This document shows positions 40,924 to 50,113 of a stretch of DNA of 64,000 bases, piece after piece. The notes below the pieces were generated by a model. The model saw nothing but the letters and a program-made list of their open reading frames with translations, was not told the origin of the DNA and did not search any database. Within the stretch, counting starts at the first letter, position 1. The number at the start of each line of letters is the position of its first letter. The DNA comes from Pseudomonadota bacterium (GTDB taxonomy: Bacteria > Pseudomonadota > Alphaproteobacteria > SP197): positions 1-64,000 of the forward strand of contig JBCCIS010000005.1 of the NCBI GenBank assembly GCA_039028155.1, in the 5' to 3' direction. The translations under genes were made by a program, and so were the position numbers.

Positions 40924-41778
40924 ATGGGCAGCATTGTTCAGGCGGCCAAGATTACGCACGTCCCGTCGATCTGGATGTCGCACACCATCGAACGGTTTCA
41001 TGGCATCCGCCAAAGCGCGATCGACGGCTTGGTCGAGCTTGGCCGACGGGCCAAGGCATCGGGTGTTGAGACATTCGTCGTTTTCGACGTCCACTGGATC
41101 GTCAACCAGGGTTTCCACGTCAACGCTAAGGCGCGACACGAAGGGTGCTTCACCAGCCACGAACTGCCGCACATGCTGGCCGATCTGGACTATGCCTATG
41201 ACGGTGACCCGGAGCTTGCCAATGCTATCGCCACCGCAGTCGAAGCGGCGGATCTGCGCGCAATGGCGCACGACACGCCGAACCTGGCGTGCGAATACGG
41301 CACGCTGGTTCCCATGCATTTCATGAACCAGGGGAGCTTTGCACGTGTCGTGCCGGTTGCTGCCAACCAGTACGCCTCGATCGACGAAGGCCGTCGCATG
41401 GGGGAGGCCGTCGCACGGGCGATTGCCGCCAGCGGCCGAAAGGTCTCGGTCCTGGCCAGCGGGTCGCTCTCCCATGAGTTCTGGCCGAACGCGGTGTCGG
41501 CCGACGGACTCAACAAGGTCAACGGCGAATTCAACCGGCAGGTCGACCTGCGCGTGCTCGATCTTTGGCAGCAACGTGCCTGGTCGGAGTTTCTGGAGAT
41601 GCTGCCGACCTATGCCACGCGCTGCAACGGCGAGTGCGCCATGATCGACACCGCCATGCTGTTCGGTGCGCTCGGCTGGACGGAGTACCAGGGCGGTGCG
41701 GAGATTATCACGCCCTATTTCGGCAGCTCGGGCACCGGCCAATGCAACGTGGCTTTCGATCCGCCGCCAGCGTCGTAA
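40924..41778 (+). CDS. hpaD: 3,4-dihydroxyphenylacetate 2,3-dioxygenase
   Basis: A 284-residue class III (LigB-type) extradiol dioxygenase: an N-terminal metal region at VPSIWMSHT, FVVFDVHWIVNQGFHVN, CFTSHELPHML, the mid His region LACEYGTLVPMHFMN and the GSLSHEFWP motif near residue 180. It opens 3,4-dihydroxyphenylacetate (homoprotocatechuate) between C2 and C3. The open frame begins upstream inside hpaE, but ATG at 40924, five bases after the hpaE stop, starts the homology. Confidence 0.95.
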   Translation: MGSIVQAAKITHVPSIWMSHTIERFHGIRQSAIDGLVELGRRAKASGVETFVVFDVHWIVNQGFHVNAKARHEGCFTSHELPHMLADLDYAYDGDPELANAIATAVEAADLRAMAHDTPNLACEYGTLVPMHFMNQGSFARVVPVAANQYASIDEGRRMGEAVARAIAASGRKVSVLASGSLSHEFWPNAVSADGLNKVNGEFNRQVDLRVLDLWQQRAWSEFLEMLPTYATRCNGECAMIDTAMLFGALGWTEYQGGAEIITPYFGSSGTGQCNVAFDPPPAS

Positions 41779-41801
41779 TCACGTGTCGATCGTCCGACGC
41801 G

Positions 41802-44800
41802 TCACCAGTGGAATCGAAGGCCGCCCTGGAACGTGTGGGAGACACCGTCGGTACTGAGGCTGGTCCCGTAACCGGCGAAGACGGAGAGGTTTTCGGTCGT
41901 GGCGATGGACAGGCCGCCGCCCAGGTCTAGGCTGTCCCGGCTTGATTCGACGCCAGCGACCGAGAAGGTCGGGCCGGCAATAGCGCCCGCCAACGACCCA
42001 TTGAAGCTGACGGACCTGTCGAGGAACTCGTGGGACCACAAGGCGTAGGCCCAGGGCACGAGCTCCGTACCGTCGTTCAGCATGTCCTGATGGGTCAGGC
42101 GCAGGCCCAGGCTCGAGCGCAGGCTCTCGCGCGAAAAACCGTTGGTCGTGATATTGAGGCTTCCCGCCCCGGTTTCCTGAAATCCATCCGACTCGAAATC
42201 GCTGTAGCGAAGTCCCACAAGTGGCTGGATCTGGGTATCGTCGGCGATGTCATAGAGAACGCTCGCCTCACCGTAGGCGGCGATGACATGGCTGTCGTAG
42301 CTGGCAGTCGCCGTGCGCTGAATGGCGCCGAACGCGATCGGCCGTTCGCTGTCGGCGTCCTGCACACCCAGGCTGACGATGCCGTCAAGGCCGACAAAAC
42401 CGTCGAAGTAGCTGCCATAGGCGCCGACCTCGTAGCTATCGATGTCGACCCGGGCGTTGTTGCGCGAAGAGAAATCGCCGGTGGTCCAGGATGTTCCCGC
42501 GGCCACGCCCAAAAGCAGGGTGTCGGAGACCTGCGCGTCAATACCGCCGGCAATGCCCTGAATGTCGAAGTCCGTGCCGGCCGCGTTGCCGTCGCCGTCA
42601 AGGTCGCCAGTGACGTAGTAACCCTGGAACCACAGCCCGCCGCCATCGGCGATTTGACTGGCACCGCTGGCAAAGTCGATGGCCAAGCCATTGTCCTGCG
42701 CGGCGAGACCGACACCGTCGAGCAGGCCGCGTTGTGTGACCCAGTAGTTGTTGATGCGCGTCCCAATGGTCGTGTTGAACTGATCGTGGGTTTGGATCGC
42801 CAGTTCCGTCGTCGACGGATAGACGTCACCGCTGACCGCATCGAGGGCGTTGCGGTAGGCGTCAGGTTCTAGACTGAACAGGCTGCCGACGACGGTCGCA
42901 TAGTCGCCCGTGGCGCTCGGCGCGGTGAGATCGACATAGTTGGCGATGGCGAGCTGATTGGGAGTCGCAGCAAAGGTCGTAAAGGGCGCGACCGCGATGG
43001 CGAGCTGGACCGTCGATGCGTTGTGCACCAGCGAGGGCGTGACGAAAGCGCTGTTCGAGACGACACCGTCGAACGTGCCAGCGACCGTCGCGGCGTCGAC
43101 GATCGTGTAGACCGTTCCCGGCGCATAGGTGCCTGGTGCGGCGGTCACGACGACCGTGCCGCCGTTCAGCGTTGCCGTGCCGCCAACCGACAGCTGGTCG
43201 CTGGTTCCCGCCGGTTCGATATCGACGTTGTAAACCGCGCCCGCGGCGTGGGTGTAGTTGTTGGTGATGGTGAGTGTCGCAGGGCCCGCGCCGGGTGAAA
43301 TCTGGCCGTTATTGGTGACCGAGCCGCCGATCGTCCCGTTTCCGCCCAGTATGCCCGCGGGGCCGATCGTTGTCGGGCTGTTGAGCGTGCCGGTGATCCG
43401 AAGCGTGCCGCTCGTGATGGTGGCGTTGTTGAAGCCCGACGTTCCGGAGAGGGTCCAGTCGGTACCCTGCATGGTCAGCCCTTCGAAGTTCTGAAAGTTG
43501 CTGTCCTCGGTCCCCGTCCCTTCGAGGAACAGTTGGTCATTACCGCCGCGTCCGTTCACATTGCCGTTCAGGACCGAACCTGTTTGAAGCGTCAGCGTGT
43601 CGCCGGCATTGCCGAAGCGGATCGCCGTTCCAGCGCCGGAAATGGTGCCGGCGTTGGTGATGTTGGTGACACCGTTGTTGACGCGCAGGCCTTCGGTGTT
43701 GCCGGAGATCGTGGCGCCAGCCAGGTTGGTGACGGTGCCGCCGTTGTTGAGAAAAACGCCGAACTGGTTACCGGTGATCGTGCCTTCGTTGGTCAATTGC
43801 CCGGAGCCGCCGCCGCCGGTTATGAAGACGCCGCGTGTCGTGCCAGAAATCGTCGAGCCCGCGCCGTTGACCACAGTGCCACCGCCGCGCATTTCCACAC
43901 CTGATCCGTTGTTGCCGGTGATCGTGGCGCCGGCGAGGTTGTCCAGTGTGCCGCCGTTGTCGACCCGTGCGCCGATGGTGCCGCCTGTGATCGTGGCGCC
44001 TTCGTGATTGGTAAGACTGCCGCCGCGATCCAGGAAGACGCCGATGGTGCCGGCGTCGACCGTGCCGAGGTTGTCGACGGTGCCCGCCGAGCCGCTGATC
44101 TGGATGCCTTCCCGGATGGCGCTCTGAATAAGGCCTGACAGCGCGTTGGTGACCGTGCCGCCACTGTTCAGGAGAACGCCTTCAAGCCGCGAGTCGATGG
44201 TGCCCGCATTGTTGACGGTTCCTGCGCCACCCTGAATCTGAATGGCTTCGCGCGCCGTGCTGGTGATCGATGCACCCGCATCGTTGGTGACACTGCCGCC
44301 GCCAAGCAGGAGGATCGTTTCGCGTTGACCAAGCAGTGTTCCGGCATTCACCACCGTGCCGCTGCCGCCTTGGATCTGAATGGCTTCTCGCGTCGTGCTG
44401 GTAATGGACGCGCCGGTCTCGTTGGTGACGCTGCCGCCGCCGGTCAGCAGTACACTTTCTCGGCGGGCCAGCACGGTGCCGGCGTTGATCACCGTGCCCG
44501 GTGCGTTTCGGATTCGGATCGCCTGCAGGGACACAGCCGTGACACTCGAGCCCGCGCTGTTGGTCACGCTGCCGCCGGCGCTCAGATCGACACCTCTGTT
44601 TTGCCCGGTGATAAAACCGCCGTTGGTCAGTTCCCAGGGTCGCGAACCGCCGACAATCGCGTTGCCGCCCGATCCCGGCGGGTTGCTCGTGTCGACGGTG
44701 ACGCCCGGATTAACGATGGCACTTGTGCCAGGGTCACCGCCTGCCAGTGTGTCGAGGTTCTGCGTGGTCGTTTGATCGGTCGAAATGACGACCGTCTGCG

Positions 44801-44912
44801 CGCGGGCCTTATGGTCCTCAAGAACGACGGGGACGAGCCACACAAAGAGGCCTATCGACGGACAGGCGAAGCGGACGAGTTTGCGCAGCGCGCGGATCGT
44901 TAGTGATCCCAT
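41802..44912 (-). CDS. Autotransporter with repeat-rich passenger
   Basis: A 1036-residue type V secreted protein. Signal peptide to about ARAQ (39), a passenger of beta-helical repeats (Asn-Ala/Leu-Gly-Thr-Ile and GGxVTN patterns, about 60-560), a PEP-like stem (YTHAAGAVYNVDIEPAG, VVVTAAPGTYAPGTVYTIV), then the autotransporter barrel (about 770-1036: LWFQGYYVTGDLDGDG, SYEVGAYGSYF, QIQPLVGLRYSDF) ending in the aromatic RFHW. Between about 130 and 275 there are near-exact 46-residue units (GGGSVTN..GASITST.REAIQIQGG). It could be an adhesin or surface protein; no catalytic motif is seen. It ends 23 bases from hpaD, facing it. Confidence 0.92.
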   Translation of the reverse strand: MGSLTIRALRKLVRFACPSIGLFVWLVPVVLEDHKARAQTVVISTDQTTTQNLDTLAGGDPGTSAIVNPGVTVDTSNPPGSGGNAIVGGSRPWELTNGGFITGQNRGVDLSAGGSVTNSAGSSVTAVSLQAIRIRNAPGTVINAGTVLARRESVLLTGGGSVTNETGASITSTTREAIQIQGGSGTVVNAGTLLGQRETILLLGGGSVTNDAGASITSTAREAIQIQGGAGTVNNAGTIDSRLEGVLLNSGGTVTNALSGLIQSAIREGIQISGSAGTVDNLGTVDAGTIGVFLDRGGSLTNHEGATITGGTIGARVDNGGTLDNLAGATITGNNGSGVEMRGGGTVVNGAGSTISGTTRGVFITGGGGSGQLTNEGTITGNQFGVFLNNGGTVTNLAGATISGNTEGLRVNNGVTNITNAGTISGAGTAIRFGNAGDTLTLQTGSVLNGNVNGRGGNDQLFLEGTGTEDSNFQNFEGLTMQGTDWTLSGTSGFNNATITSGTLRITGTLNSPTTIGPAGILGGNGTIGGSVTNNGQISPGAGPATLTITNNYTHAAGAVYNVDIEPAGTSDQLSVGGTATLNGGTVVVTAAPGTYAPGTVYTIVDAATVAGTFDGVVSNSAFVTPSLVHNASTVQLAIAVAPFTTFAATPNQLAIANYVDLTAPSATGDYATVVGSLFSLEPDAYRNALDAVSGDVYPSTTELAIQTHDQFNTTIGTRINNYWVTQRGLLDGVGLAAQDNGLAIDFASGASQIADGGGLWFQGYYVTGDLDGDGNAAGTDFDIQGIAGGIDAQVSDTLLLGVAAGTSWTTGDFSSRNNARVDIDSYEVGAYGSYFDGFVGLDGIVSLGVQDADSERPIAFGAIQRTATASYDSHVIAAYGEASVLYDIADDTQIQPLVGLRYSDFESDGFQETGAGSLNITTNGFSRESLRSSLGLRLTHQDMLNDGTELVPWAYALWSHEFLDRSVSFNGSLAGAIAGPTFSVAGVESSRDSLDLGGGLSIATTENLSVFAGYGTSLSTDGVSHTFQGGLRFHW
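44220..44460 (-). repeat. Tandem coding repeat of 138 bases in the autotransporter passenger
   Basis: Two units of 46 codons follow each other, each with GGGSVTN, GASITST and REAIQIQGG, and a weaker third unit continues. The DNA copies are close enough for slippage or recombination to change copy number. Confidence 0.7.
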
Positions 44913-45575
44913 CGCACCGCGCTCGCCTCAAATAGAATCGCCAATGTAAAGTGCACGCAAACGCAATCTTCTTCTTATTTAGTATTAGACGAATTCGTAC
45001 AACAAAGAAGGGAGGTTTAATACACAACTTATAATTTAGACTGTGTGATTGACTACTTAAATGTGAATGCAAGCAAATGGTGTATCGCTCATCGACATGG
45101 CTCTAGGCAGTGCAGAATTCCCCGTTTTGGACCGCTGTGTGATGACATGCAGTTCATCGAGCGCACTTGTTTACGCGTGTAACAGGCCAGTGCCAGCCTG
45201 CCGCGGGGCCTCATGATACGGGCGGATAACGAAGGGTCTCGCTCGAGCGGATCAACTTCGCTCACGCAGACGCGAGCCGTCGGCCGTGCAGGTCTGGAAT
45301 GTCCCGTTGGCGCCGGGACATGATGTCAGCCTGCCACGACGCCACAGGTCCGATGTCAAAAAAGACAGCGTCATCGGTCAGTGTCATACCACCGATGGCC
45401 TGCTGCCCGGCCGGCCTGAGACCGACCGGGATGGGCCATTGATATCGCGACGCCATGTCGTTGATCGTGGTTGCACGATCGTCGCAATCCCAGGCAGTGA
45501 CCGCTTCGCGTGCAGGCACCCGCTTACCGGCCTCATAATCCGCTTAAGCGTGGCGTCGGCGCTAGCGCGACGGCC
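44913..45575. other. AT-rich intergenic region upstream of the autotransporter
   Basis: A 663-base stretch. From about 44930 to 45090 the sequence is strikingly AT-rich for this genome (runs such as TTCTTCTTATTTAG and TATAATTTAG), and contains the likely autotransporter promoter on the minus strand. The remainder is of normal composition. A frame of 85 codons on the minus strand at 45262-45519 has no recognisable family and no good ribosome site, so I do not call it a gene. Confidence 0.6.
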
Positions 45576-45950
45576 TTAAGTGCCGCAATAGGCGATGAAA
45601 TCTATCTCGACTTTGGCATCGATGGTGAGGTCCGAGACCACGGTGATTCGTGCTGGCGGGCGCTTGTTGAAGTGTTTGGCATAAACGGCGTTAAAGGTGT
45701 CGAAGTCCGCCGCGTCGGTAAGAAAGACCGTGGACTTGACGACATGCTCCAGTGCAATACCGGCTTCGCCAAGCACATCGACCAGATCGGCGATAATCTT
45801 CTCGGTTTCCGGCCCGACACCGCCCGGGACAACTTCTTCGCCTTCGCCAAATCCCACCATTCCCGAAACGAACACAAAATCGCCGGCGCGAATGGCCGCC
45901 GACAGCGGCAGTCCTTCGGGGTTGCTCGCATTGAATGCTTGAATGCCCAT
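45576..45950 (-). CDS. RidA family enamine/imine deaminase
   Basis: A 124-residue YjgF/RidA protein: PLSAAIRAGDFVFVSGMVGF, GPETEKIIADLVDVL, VVKSTVFLTD and the active-site Arg in RPPARITVVSDL. RidA-type proteins hydrolyse 2-aminoacrylate and related imines released by PLP enzymes. It follows the SelA-like PLP gene by 35 bases on the same strand, so it probably removes an imine product of that enzyme. Confidence 0.92.
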   Translation of the reverse strand: MGIQAFNASNPEGLPLSAAIRAGDFVFVSGMVGFGEGEEVVPGGVGPETEKIIADLVDVLGEAGIALEHVVKSTVFLTDAADFDTFNAVYAKHFNKRPPARITVVSDLTIDAKVEIDFIAYCGT

Positions 45951-45985
45951 GGCAGCCTCTCCTTATCTCCAGTGTTGATGGGGCT

Positions 45986-47443
45986 TCAATCGCCAAGCCC
46001 CGCGTGTTTACAGACGATCTCCGTTGCCTTGACCAAGGCCTGTGCCGCCAAGGCGGCGCGTTCGTCGATCAAACCACCGTCGCGGTCGAGCAGACCGAGC
46101 CCCGGATTGAGCAGCATGCTGCCGGCATAGATGGTCGCCGGTTCGACACCCATCGCTTCGGTCGCAAGAAGGATCGGGTTTGTGTTGGCGTAGAGATCCT
46201 CCAGCGTAAAGAGGGGGATCCCGAAACCGTCGCCGTCCCAGGTCTTCTGATAGTTCAGCTCCGTACCGCCCATGTGATAGGACTTCGTGAACATCAGTCC
46301 GTCGCGGAACCGGGACGGCTCAAGTTCCTTGAACGCGTCGACCATGATCTCATGAAAACGGTCGACGGGATTGCGCACACGATCGGGGTCATCGCGCAAC
46401 AGCTCGAGATAGGCCAGAAGCCCGACGACACTGTCGCGGCCGGGATCGGCGGCGGAGAACGTCGCCTTGCCGTGGGAGGAGACGTGTCCGAAGCGTTGGC
46501 CGCCAAGACCGAGTGCCTTGCGAATGGTGAGCATCTCCTCGGCCTTGCCGACGATCAGGCCGGCACACGGCGAGCGGCCGGCTTTGTCCATGCTCCACAG
46601 CATGATACTGGCTCCGGCGTCCTCTGGTGAGAAACCCACACCCGGCACGCAGCTAGCCGCATCGACCAGGAACGGCACGTCGTAGCTCCGGGCGAGCTCG
46701 CCGATCTTGCGCATCAGGGCGGGACGTCCTTTATCGTCTCTGGCGCCGTGGCCCCATCCAGGTGTGTCGTAACCCACCGTGTGGAAGCCACTAATGGTCG
46801 AGGCGTTGCGCTCGCAGGCCCGACTCATGTTTTCGATGGTGCCGTCGACGTCAACGTCGGTCAGGAACGGCACGACGTTTTGGCGCACGCCATGGATCTC
46901 ATAGCGGGCACCGGCAAATCGCACAAAGAGCGTATCCAGGTTGGCCAGCGATTTCGCTTCCATGCCCAGTTCGCCGCCGCTGACGGTGCGATCAATGTTG
47001 ACGTTCTTGTACTTGGGCGGGAACGGTCGCCCGTAGGCCATGCCCCATTCGACATCTTCGCCATAAGTCGCGACCATCCGCGCCCGATAGGCATCGCCCC
47101 GGCGCATGAAGGGCGGCGCCATCAACCCCTCGATCGCTACCCTCAGTCCGGCTTCGCAACTGTTGACGACGGCGCCATCATAATCATCGCCGAATAGATC
47201 CTTGATGACGTTGCGCAGTCTGTCCTCGACAGTGCGAACCGGTAGAATTTCCGTCTGGTTCGCCTCGACAATGGCATTCAATACATAGTCGGGCAGCCGG
47301 GCAGGGCAGGCGGAGGAGCCGGAATAAAGGCCGATCTCACCCTTGAGCTTGTCGAGTTTGAGTTTTGCACCGTAGGCCTCGGCTTCGGACACGATCTGCG
47401 GAAACTGTTCGTAGATTTGCTGATACCAATCGTGGCGATACAT
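45986..47443 (-). CDS. Fold-type I PLP enzyme, SelA-like
   Basis: A 485-residue PLP-dependent protein. SCEAGLRVAIEGLM and FLVDAASCVPG fit the cofactor-binding parts of the large aminotransferase fold, and the Lys in WSMDKAGRSPCAGLIVG corresponds to the PLP Lys of SelA-type proteins (DKxxGxxxAG). It is not SelA itself: no selenocysteine genes are near. A lyase, racemase or beta-eliminating enzyme for an amino acid is likely. It lies between an amino acid ABC transporter and ridA on the same strand, which suggests breakdown of an imported amino acid through an enamine. Confidence 0.78.
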   Translation of the reverse strand: MYRHDWYQQIYEQFPQIVSEAEAYGAKLKLDKLKGEIGLYSGSSACPARLPDYVLNAIVEANQTEILPVRTVEDRLRNVIKDLFGDDYDGAVVNSCEAGLRVAIEGLMAPPFMRRGDAYRARMVATYGEDVEWGMAYGRPFPPKYKNVNIDRTVSGGELGMEAKSLANLDTLFVRFAGARYEIHGVRQNVVPFLTDVDVDGTIENMSRACERNASTISGFHTVGYDTPGWGHGARDDKGRPALMRKIGELARSYDVPFLVDAASCVPGVGFSPEDAGASIMLWSMDKAGRSPCAGLIVGKAEEMLTIRKALGLGGQRFGHVSSHGKATFSAADPGRDSVVGLLAYLELLRDDPDRVRNPVDRFHEIMVDAFKELEPSRFRDGLMFTKSYHMGGTELNYQKTWDGDGFGIPLFTLEDLYANTNPILLATEAMGVEPATIYAGSMLLNPGLGLLDRDGGLIDERAALAAQALVKATEIVCKHAGLGD

Positions 47444-47510
47444 TGCTGTCTCCCTGGCAAATTGCGTTCGCCGGCGCTTTGCGTGACGTTAGTCGCGTGG
47501 CTGACGTCAC

Positions 47511-48206
47511 CTATCCGACGTAGTTGAGATGTCTGTTCAGATGCGCTTCAAGGCGCTCGAAGCCGATCCTGACGATTTGGACTATGGCCCAGTAGATGGC
47601 GGCTGCCGCGACCAGCGGTGTGAACGGATCGTACGTCGTTGACACCGCCGCATTGGCCGCCGCCAACAAGTCGATCATGGTGATGGCGCCGAGCGCGGCC
47701 GTGCCCTTTACGAAAAGTATCACCTCGTTCATGTAAGCCGATAGCCCGTAGCGTATGGCAAGCGGGAACGTGATCTTGAAGAACACGAGGCGCCGCGGCA
47801 GGGCGATTGAGCGGGCCGCATCAGTCAGGCCTGGCGGCACCGCCTTGAAGGCACCGCGCAGAATCTCCACCGTAAAGCCCGCGTGATTGAGCGTGAAACC
47901 CAAGACCGCGCAGAAATAGGCCTCAGAAAAGAAGTTCCACAGGACGGTGTCGCGGATAAACCCGATCGTCGCGAAGCCGTTGTAGATCATGTAGAGCACG
48001 ACAAGCGCGGGAACGCCGCGAAAGAACATGGAGAAGAACCACGAGAGACCGGCGATGATCGGGTTCTTCGACGACCGTCCCAGCGCGATCGGCGTTGCGA
48101 TGATGATGCCGAAGACGAGGCACGGCACGAGGACGCTCAACGTCACGCCGGCGCCATGCAAGAGGGCCGGAAGGATGCGCCACGCAAGTTCGGGATTGAA
48201 CTCCAT
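47511..48206 (-). CDS. Polar amino acid ABC transporter permease (HisM/HisQ family)
   Basis: A 231-residue permease with five hydrophobic segments, the family start LAWRILPALLHGAGVTLSVLV, and the coupling-loop motif (EILRGAFKAVPPGLTDAARSIALP). The ATG shares one base with the stop of the other permease (TGATG). It forms the membrane pair with the product of the upstream gene. Confidence 0.93.
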   Translation of the reverse strand: MEFNPELAWRILPALLHGAGVTLSVLVPCLVFGIIIATPIALGRSSKNPIIAGLSWFFSMFFRGVPALVVLYMIYNGFATIGFIRDTVLWNFFSEAYFCAVLGFTLNHAGFTVEILRGAFKAVPPGLTDAARSIALPRRLVFFKITFPLAIRYGLSAYMNEVILFVKGTAALGAITMIDLLAAANAAVSTTYDPFTPLVAAAAIYWAIVQIVRIGFERLEAHLNRHLNYVG

Positions 48207-48898
48207 CAGCGGCCCTCGTCACTTTGCCCACGGTTGACCCAACGTTCAAACCGCTCGGCGCCATACATCGTGACGGAACTGAAGATGATGTAGGCGAAAC
48301 CGACAAAGAGGTAGAAGACGAAGGGGTCCTTGGTGACGGCCGCCGCCACATCGGCAATACGAACCAGATCGGCAAGACCGACCATGGACACCAGCGCGGT
48401 ATCCTTAAGCACGACCATCCAGATATTGGTCAGGCCCGGCAGGGCAAGCCGCAGAGCCTGGGGCAGAATGATGAGCGGCCACATGAGCCAGGCGTGCAAA
48501 CCCAACGCGCGTGCCGCGTCGAATTGGCCCGTGGGAACGTTGATGATGGCGCCTCGAAAGGCTTCCCCAACGTAGACCGCATAAACGATTGCGAGACCGG
48601 CGATACCGGCCACAAAGGGCGAGATGTCGTAGCGCACGCCAAAGACATCGTTCACCAGTAGCGGTGCGTTGTAATAGATGAAGAACACGACGAGGATCGA
48701 TGGGACGCCCATAAGGGCGGATGCGCTCACCCGCCAAACGCCTTTAACGACGGTGTTCTTGGAGAGGGCTGCAAAGCTCAGAAAAATACCGAGAATGAGA
48801 CTCAGCACAAAGCTGTAAGTGGCGAGCTGAACGGTGATGGAGGCGCCGGCGAGCAGTTCGTCGCCATAGCCGGAGTCGTCAAAGCTTAGCGCCTCCAT
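48206..48898 (-). CDS. Polar amino acid ABC transporter permease (HisM/HisQ family)
   Basis: A 230-residue permease with GASITVQLATYSFVLSLILG at the start and the coupling loop GEAFRGAIINVPTGQFDAARALGL. ATG at 48898 is preferred to a GTG one codon earlier. It follows the binding protein gene by 35 bases. No ATPase gene is found in the operon or elsewhere in the window, so the ATPase is shared or lies outside. Confidence 0.92.
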   Translation of the reverse strand: MEALSFDDSGYGDELLAGASITVQLATYSFVLSLILGIFLSFAALSKNTVVKGVWRVSASALMGVPSILVVFFIYYNAPLLVNDVFGVRYDISPFVAGIAGLAIVYAVYVGEAFRGAIINVPTGQFDAARALGLHAWLMWPLIILPQALRLALPGLTNIWMVVLKDTALVSMVGLADLVRIADVAAAVTKDPFVFYLFVGFAYIIFSSVTMYGAERFERWVNRGQSDEGR

Positions 48899-48936
48899 CA
48901 CCTGACCGTCACAGCAAGAGTAATGCTACGTACGAC

Positions 48937-49731
48937 TCAGAGGCACTTCGTCTCTTCTTCCAGCAATTGAACGCCGGGAAGATACTTCATGCGGATCTCG
49001 GTGTAGGTGCAGTCGTCAATAATCGACTGGATCGCTTCATTGACCCGGCTGACGAGGTCGGTTTCGCCCTTTTGCACCGCCCAGCTCATACCTTCTCTGG
49101 TGCCGGACGCCCAAAAATCGTCTTCACTAAGCTTCCAGTCTCCGCCGTCAGTTGTGCTGATCAGCAAGACGTCCCAGTTGATCTTGTGGCCAAAGACAGC
49201 GTCAATGCGGCCAGCCTTCAGGTCGAGCACCATCTGGTCGTTGTTCTCGAAATAGACCGGCGTGGCGTCGGGCAGGTTGTCCTCTACATACTTGGCGTGT
49301 GACGAACCTTTGTAGACGCCGACGCGCATGCCGCTCATGGCATCGTTGTCGTAACCCTTGTCCCAATCGGCGGGCACGACGAAGCCTTCCGGGCTGAAGA
49401 TCAATGGAACGGTAAACTCTGTTGCCTCAAGGCGTTCCGGCAGTGGCGTCAACTGCGAGACGATCATATCGATCTTGCCGGTGGTCAGCGAAGGCAGCAG
49501 GCCGTCGAAGTCCATCGCCACGATTTCACAGTTCGCGCCCATGCGTGCGCAAACTTCGCGTGCCAGGTCGGGCTCGATGCCGGACAAGCTACCATCCGTT
49601 CCCATAATACTGAACGGTGGATAGGTACCCTCGTTGCCAAGAACGAGGTCCTCTGCGGTAGCGGGTTGCACCGCGAATAGTCCGACAAGTCCCGCGGCAG
49701 CCAGTAGTCTCAAAGCCCCTCGTTGCTTCAT
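48937..49731 (-). CDS. Polar amino acid ABC transporter binding protein (HisJ/ArgT type)
   Basis: A 264-residue secreted binding protein of family 3: signal peptide (cleavage near QPATAED), then LVLGNEGTYPPFSIMGTDGSLSGIEPDLAREVCARMG, MIVSQLTPLPERLEATEFTVPL and RVGVYKGSSHAKYVED. The acidic pocket region and Arg in the family pattern suit a cationic or polar amino acid. First gene of the unit binding protein-permease-permease-PLP enzyme-RidA; ribosome site AGGAGG. Confidence 0.93.
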   Translation of the reverse strand: MKQRGALRLLAAAGLVGLFAVQPATAEDLVLGNEGTYPPFSIMGTDGSLSGIEPDLAREVCARMGANCEIVAMDFDGLLPSLTTGKIDMIVSQLTPLPERLEATEFTVPLIFSPEGFVVPADWDKGYDNDAMSGMRVGVYKGSSHAKYVEDNLPDATPVYFENNDQMVLDLKAGRIDAVFGHKINWDVLLISTTDGGDWKLSEDDFWASGTREGMSWAVQKGETDLVSRVNEAIQSIIDDCTYTEIRMKYLPGVQLLEEETKCL

Positions 49732-50113
49732 GTTCGCCTCCTGGATTCGATGGGGTCAACCGAGCGTTGATCCCTGAGTTGCAGCTTGCTGTTCACGCAG
49801 TGCAAGCAAGCTTCGTTTGCTAGGTCAGCACGTGGAGACCAGACCCTAGCGCCTTCGCCCCCTGGTCACCGCGTCAGACACATGCATCATTCGTAGCGGT
49901 TCTGAGGCGTGAAATAGCAAACTCTGCACTTAAACTTTGAGACTCTCGGACGTTACGTCGGATCGCGTGGCTTTGGCTCGTCAACTGTGAACAGGTGGCG
50001 AGCGCATTACATCGGCGATCATCGAAGTGACGACGACGCGGGCTGAGTCGAGCGCGAAATCCGCAGGTTTCGGAACGTTTATGGGGTGGTCCCCGGCCCT
50101 AAAGGGCGAGCGT
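49732..50113. other. Promoter region of the amino acid ABC operon
   Basis: A 382-base gap between the binding protein gene and the 3' end of the LysR gene. It contains the inverted repeat TCAAC-CGAGC-GTTGA at 49756-49770, 25-39 bases before the binding protein ATG, a candidate LysR or repressor site, and some weaker repeats near 49790-49815. No small gene is supported. Confidence 0.45.

Noticed and set aside
43650-44560. Possible CRISPR-like or satellite array
   Set aside because: The repeats are in frame, translate to beta-helix units of an autotransporter and vary in the third base; no spacers.
45262-45519. Short minus-strand frame of 85 codons before ridA
   Set aside because: No family, no ribosome site, and an opposite-strand frame of similar length covers the same bases. 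It could be a gene remnant, but I cannot support it.
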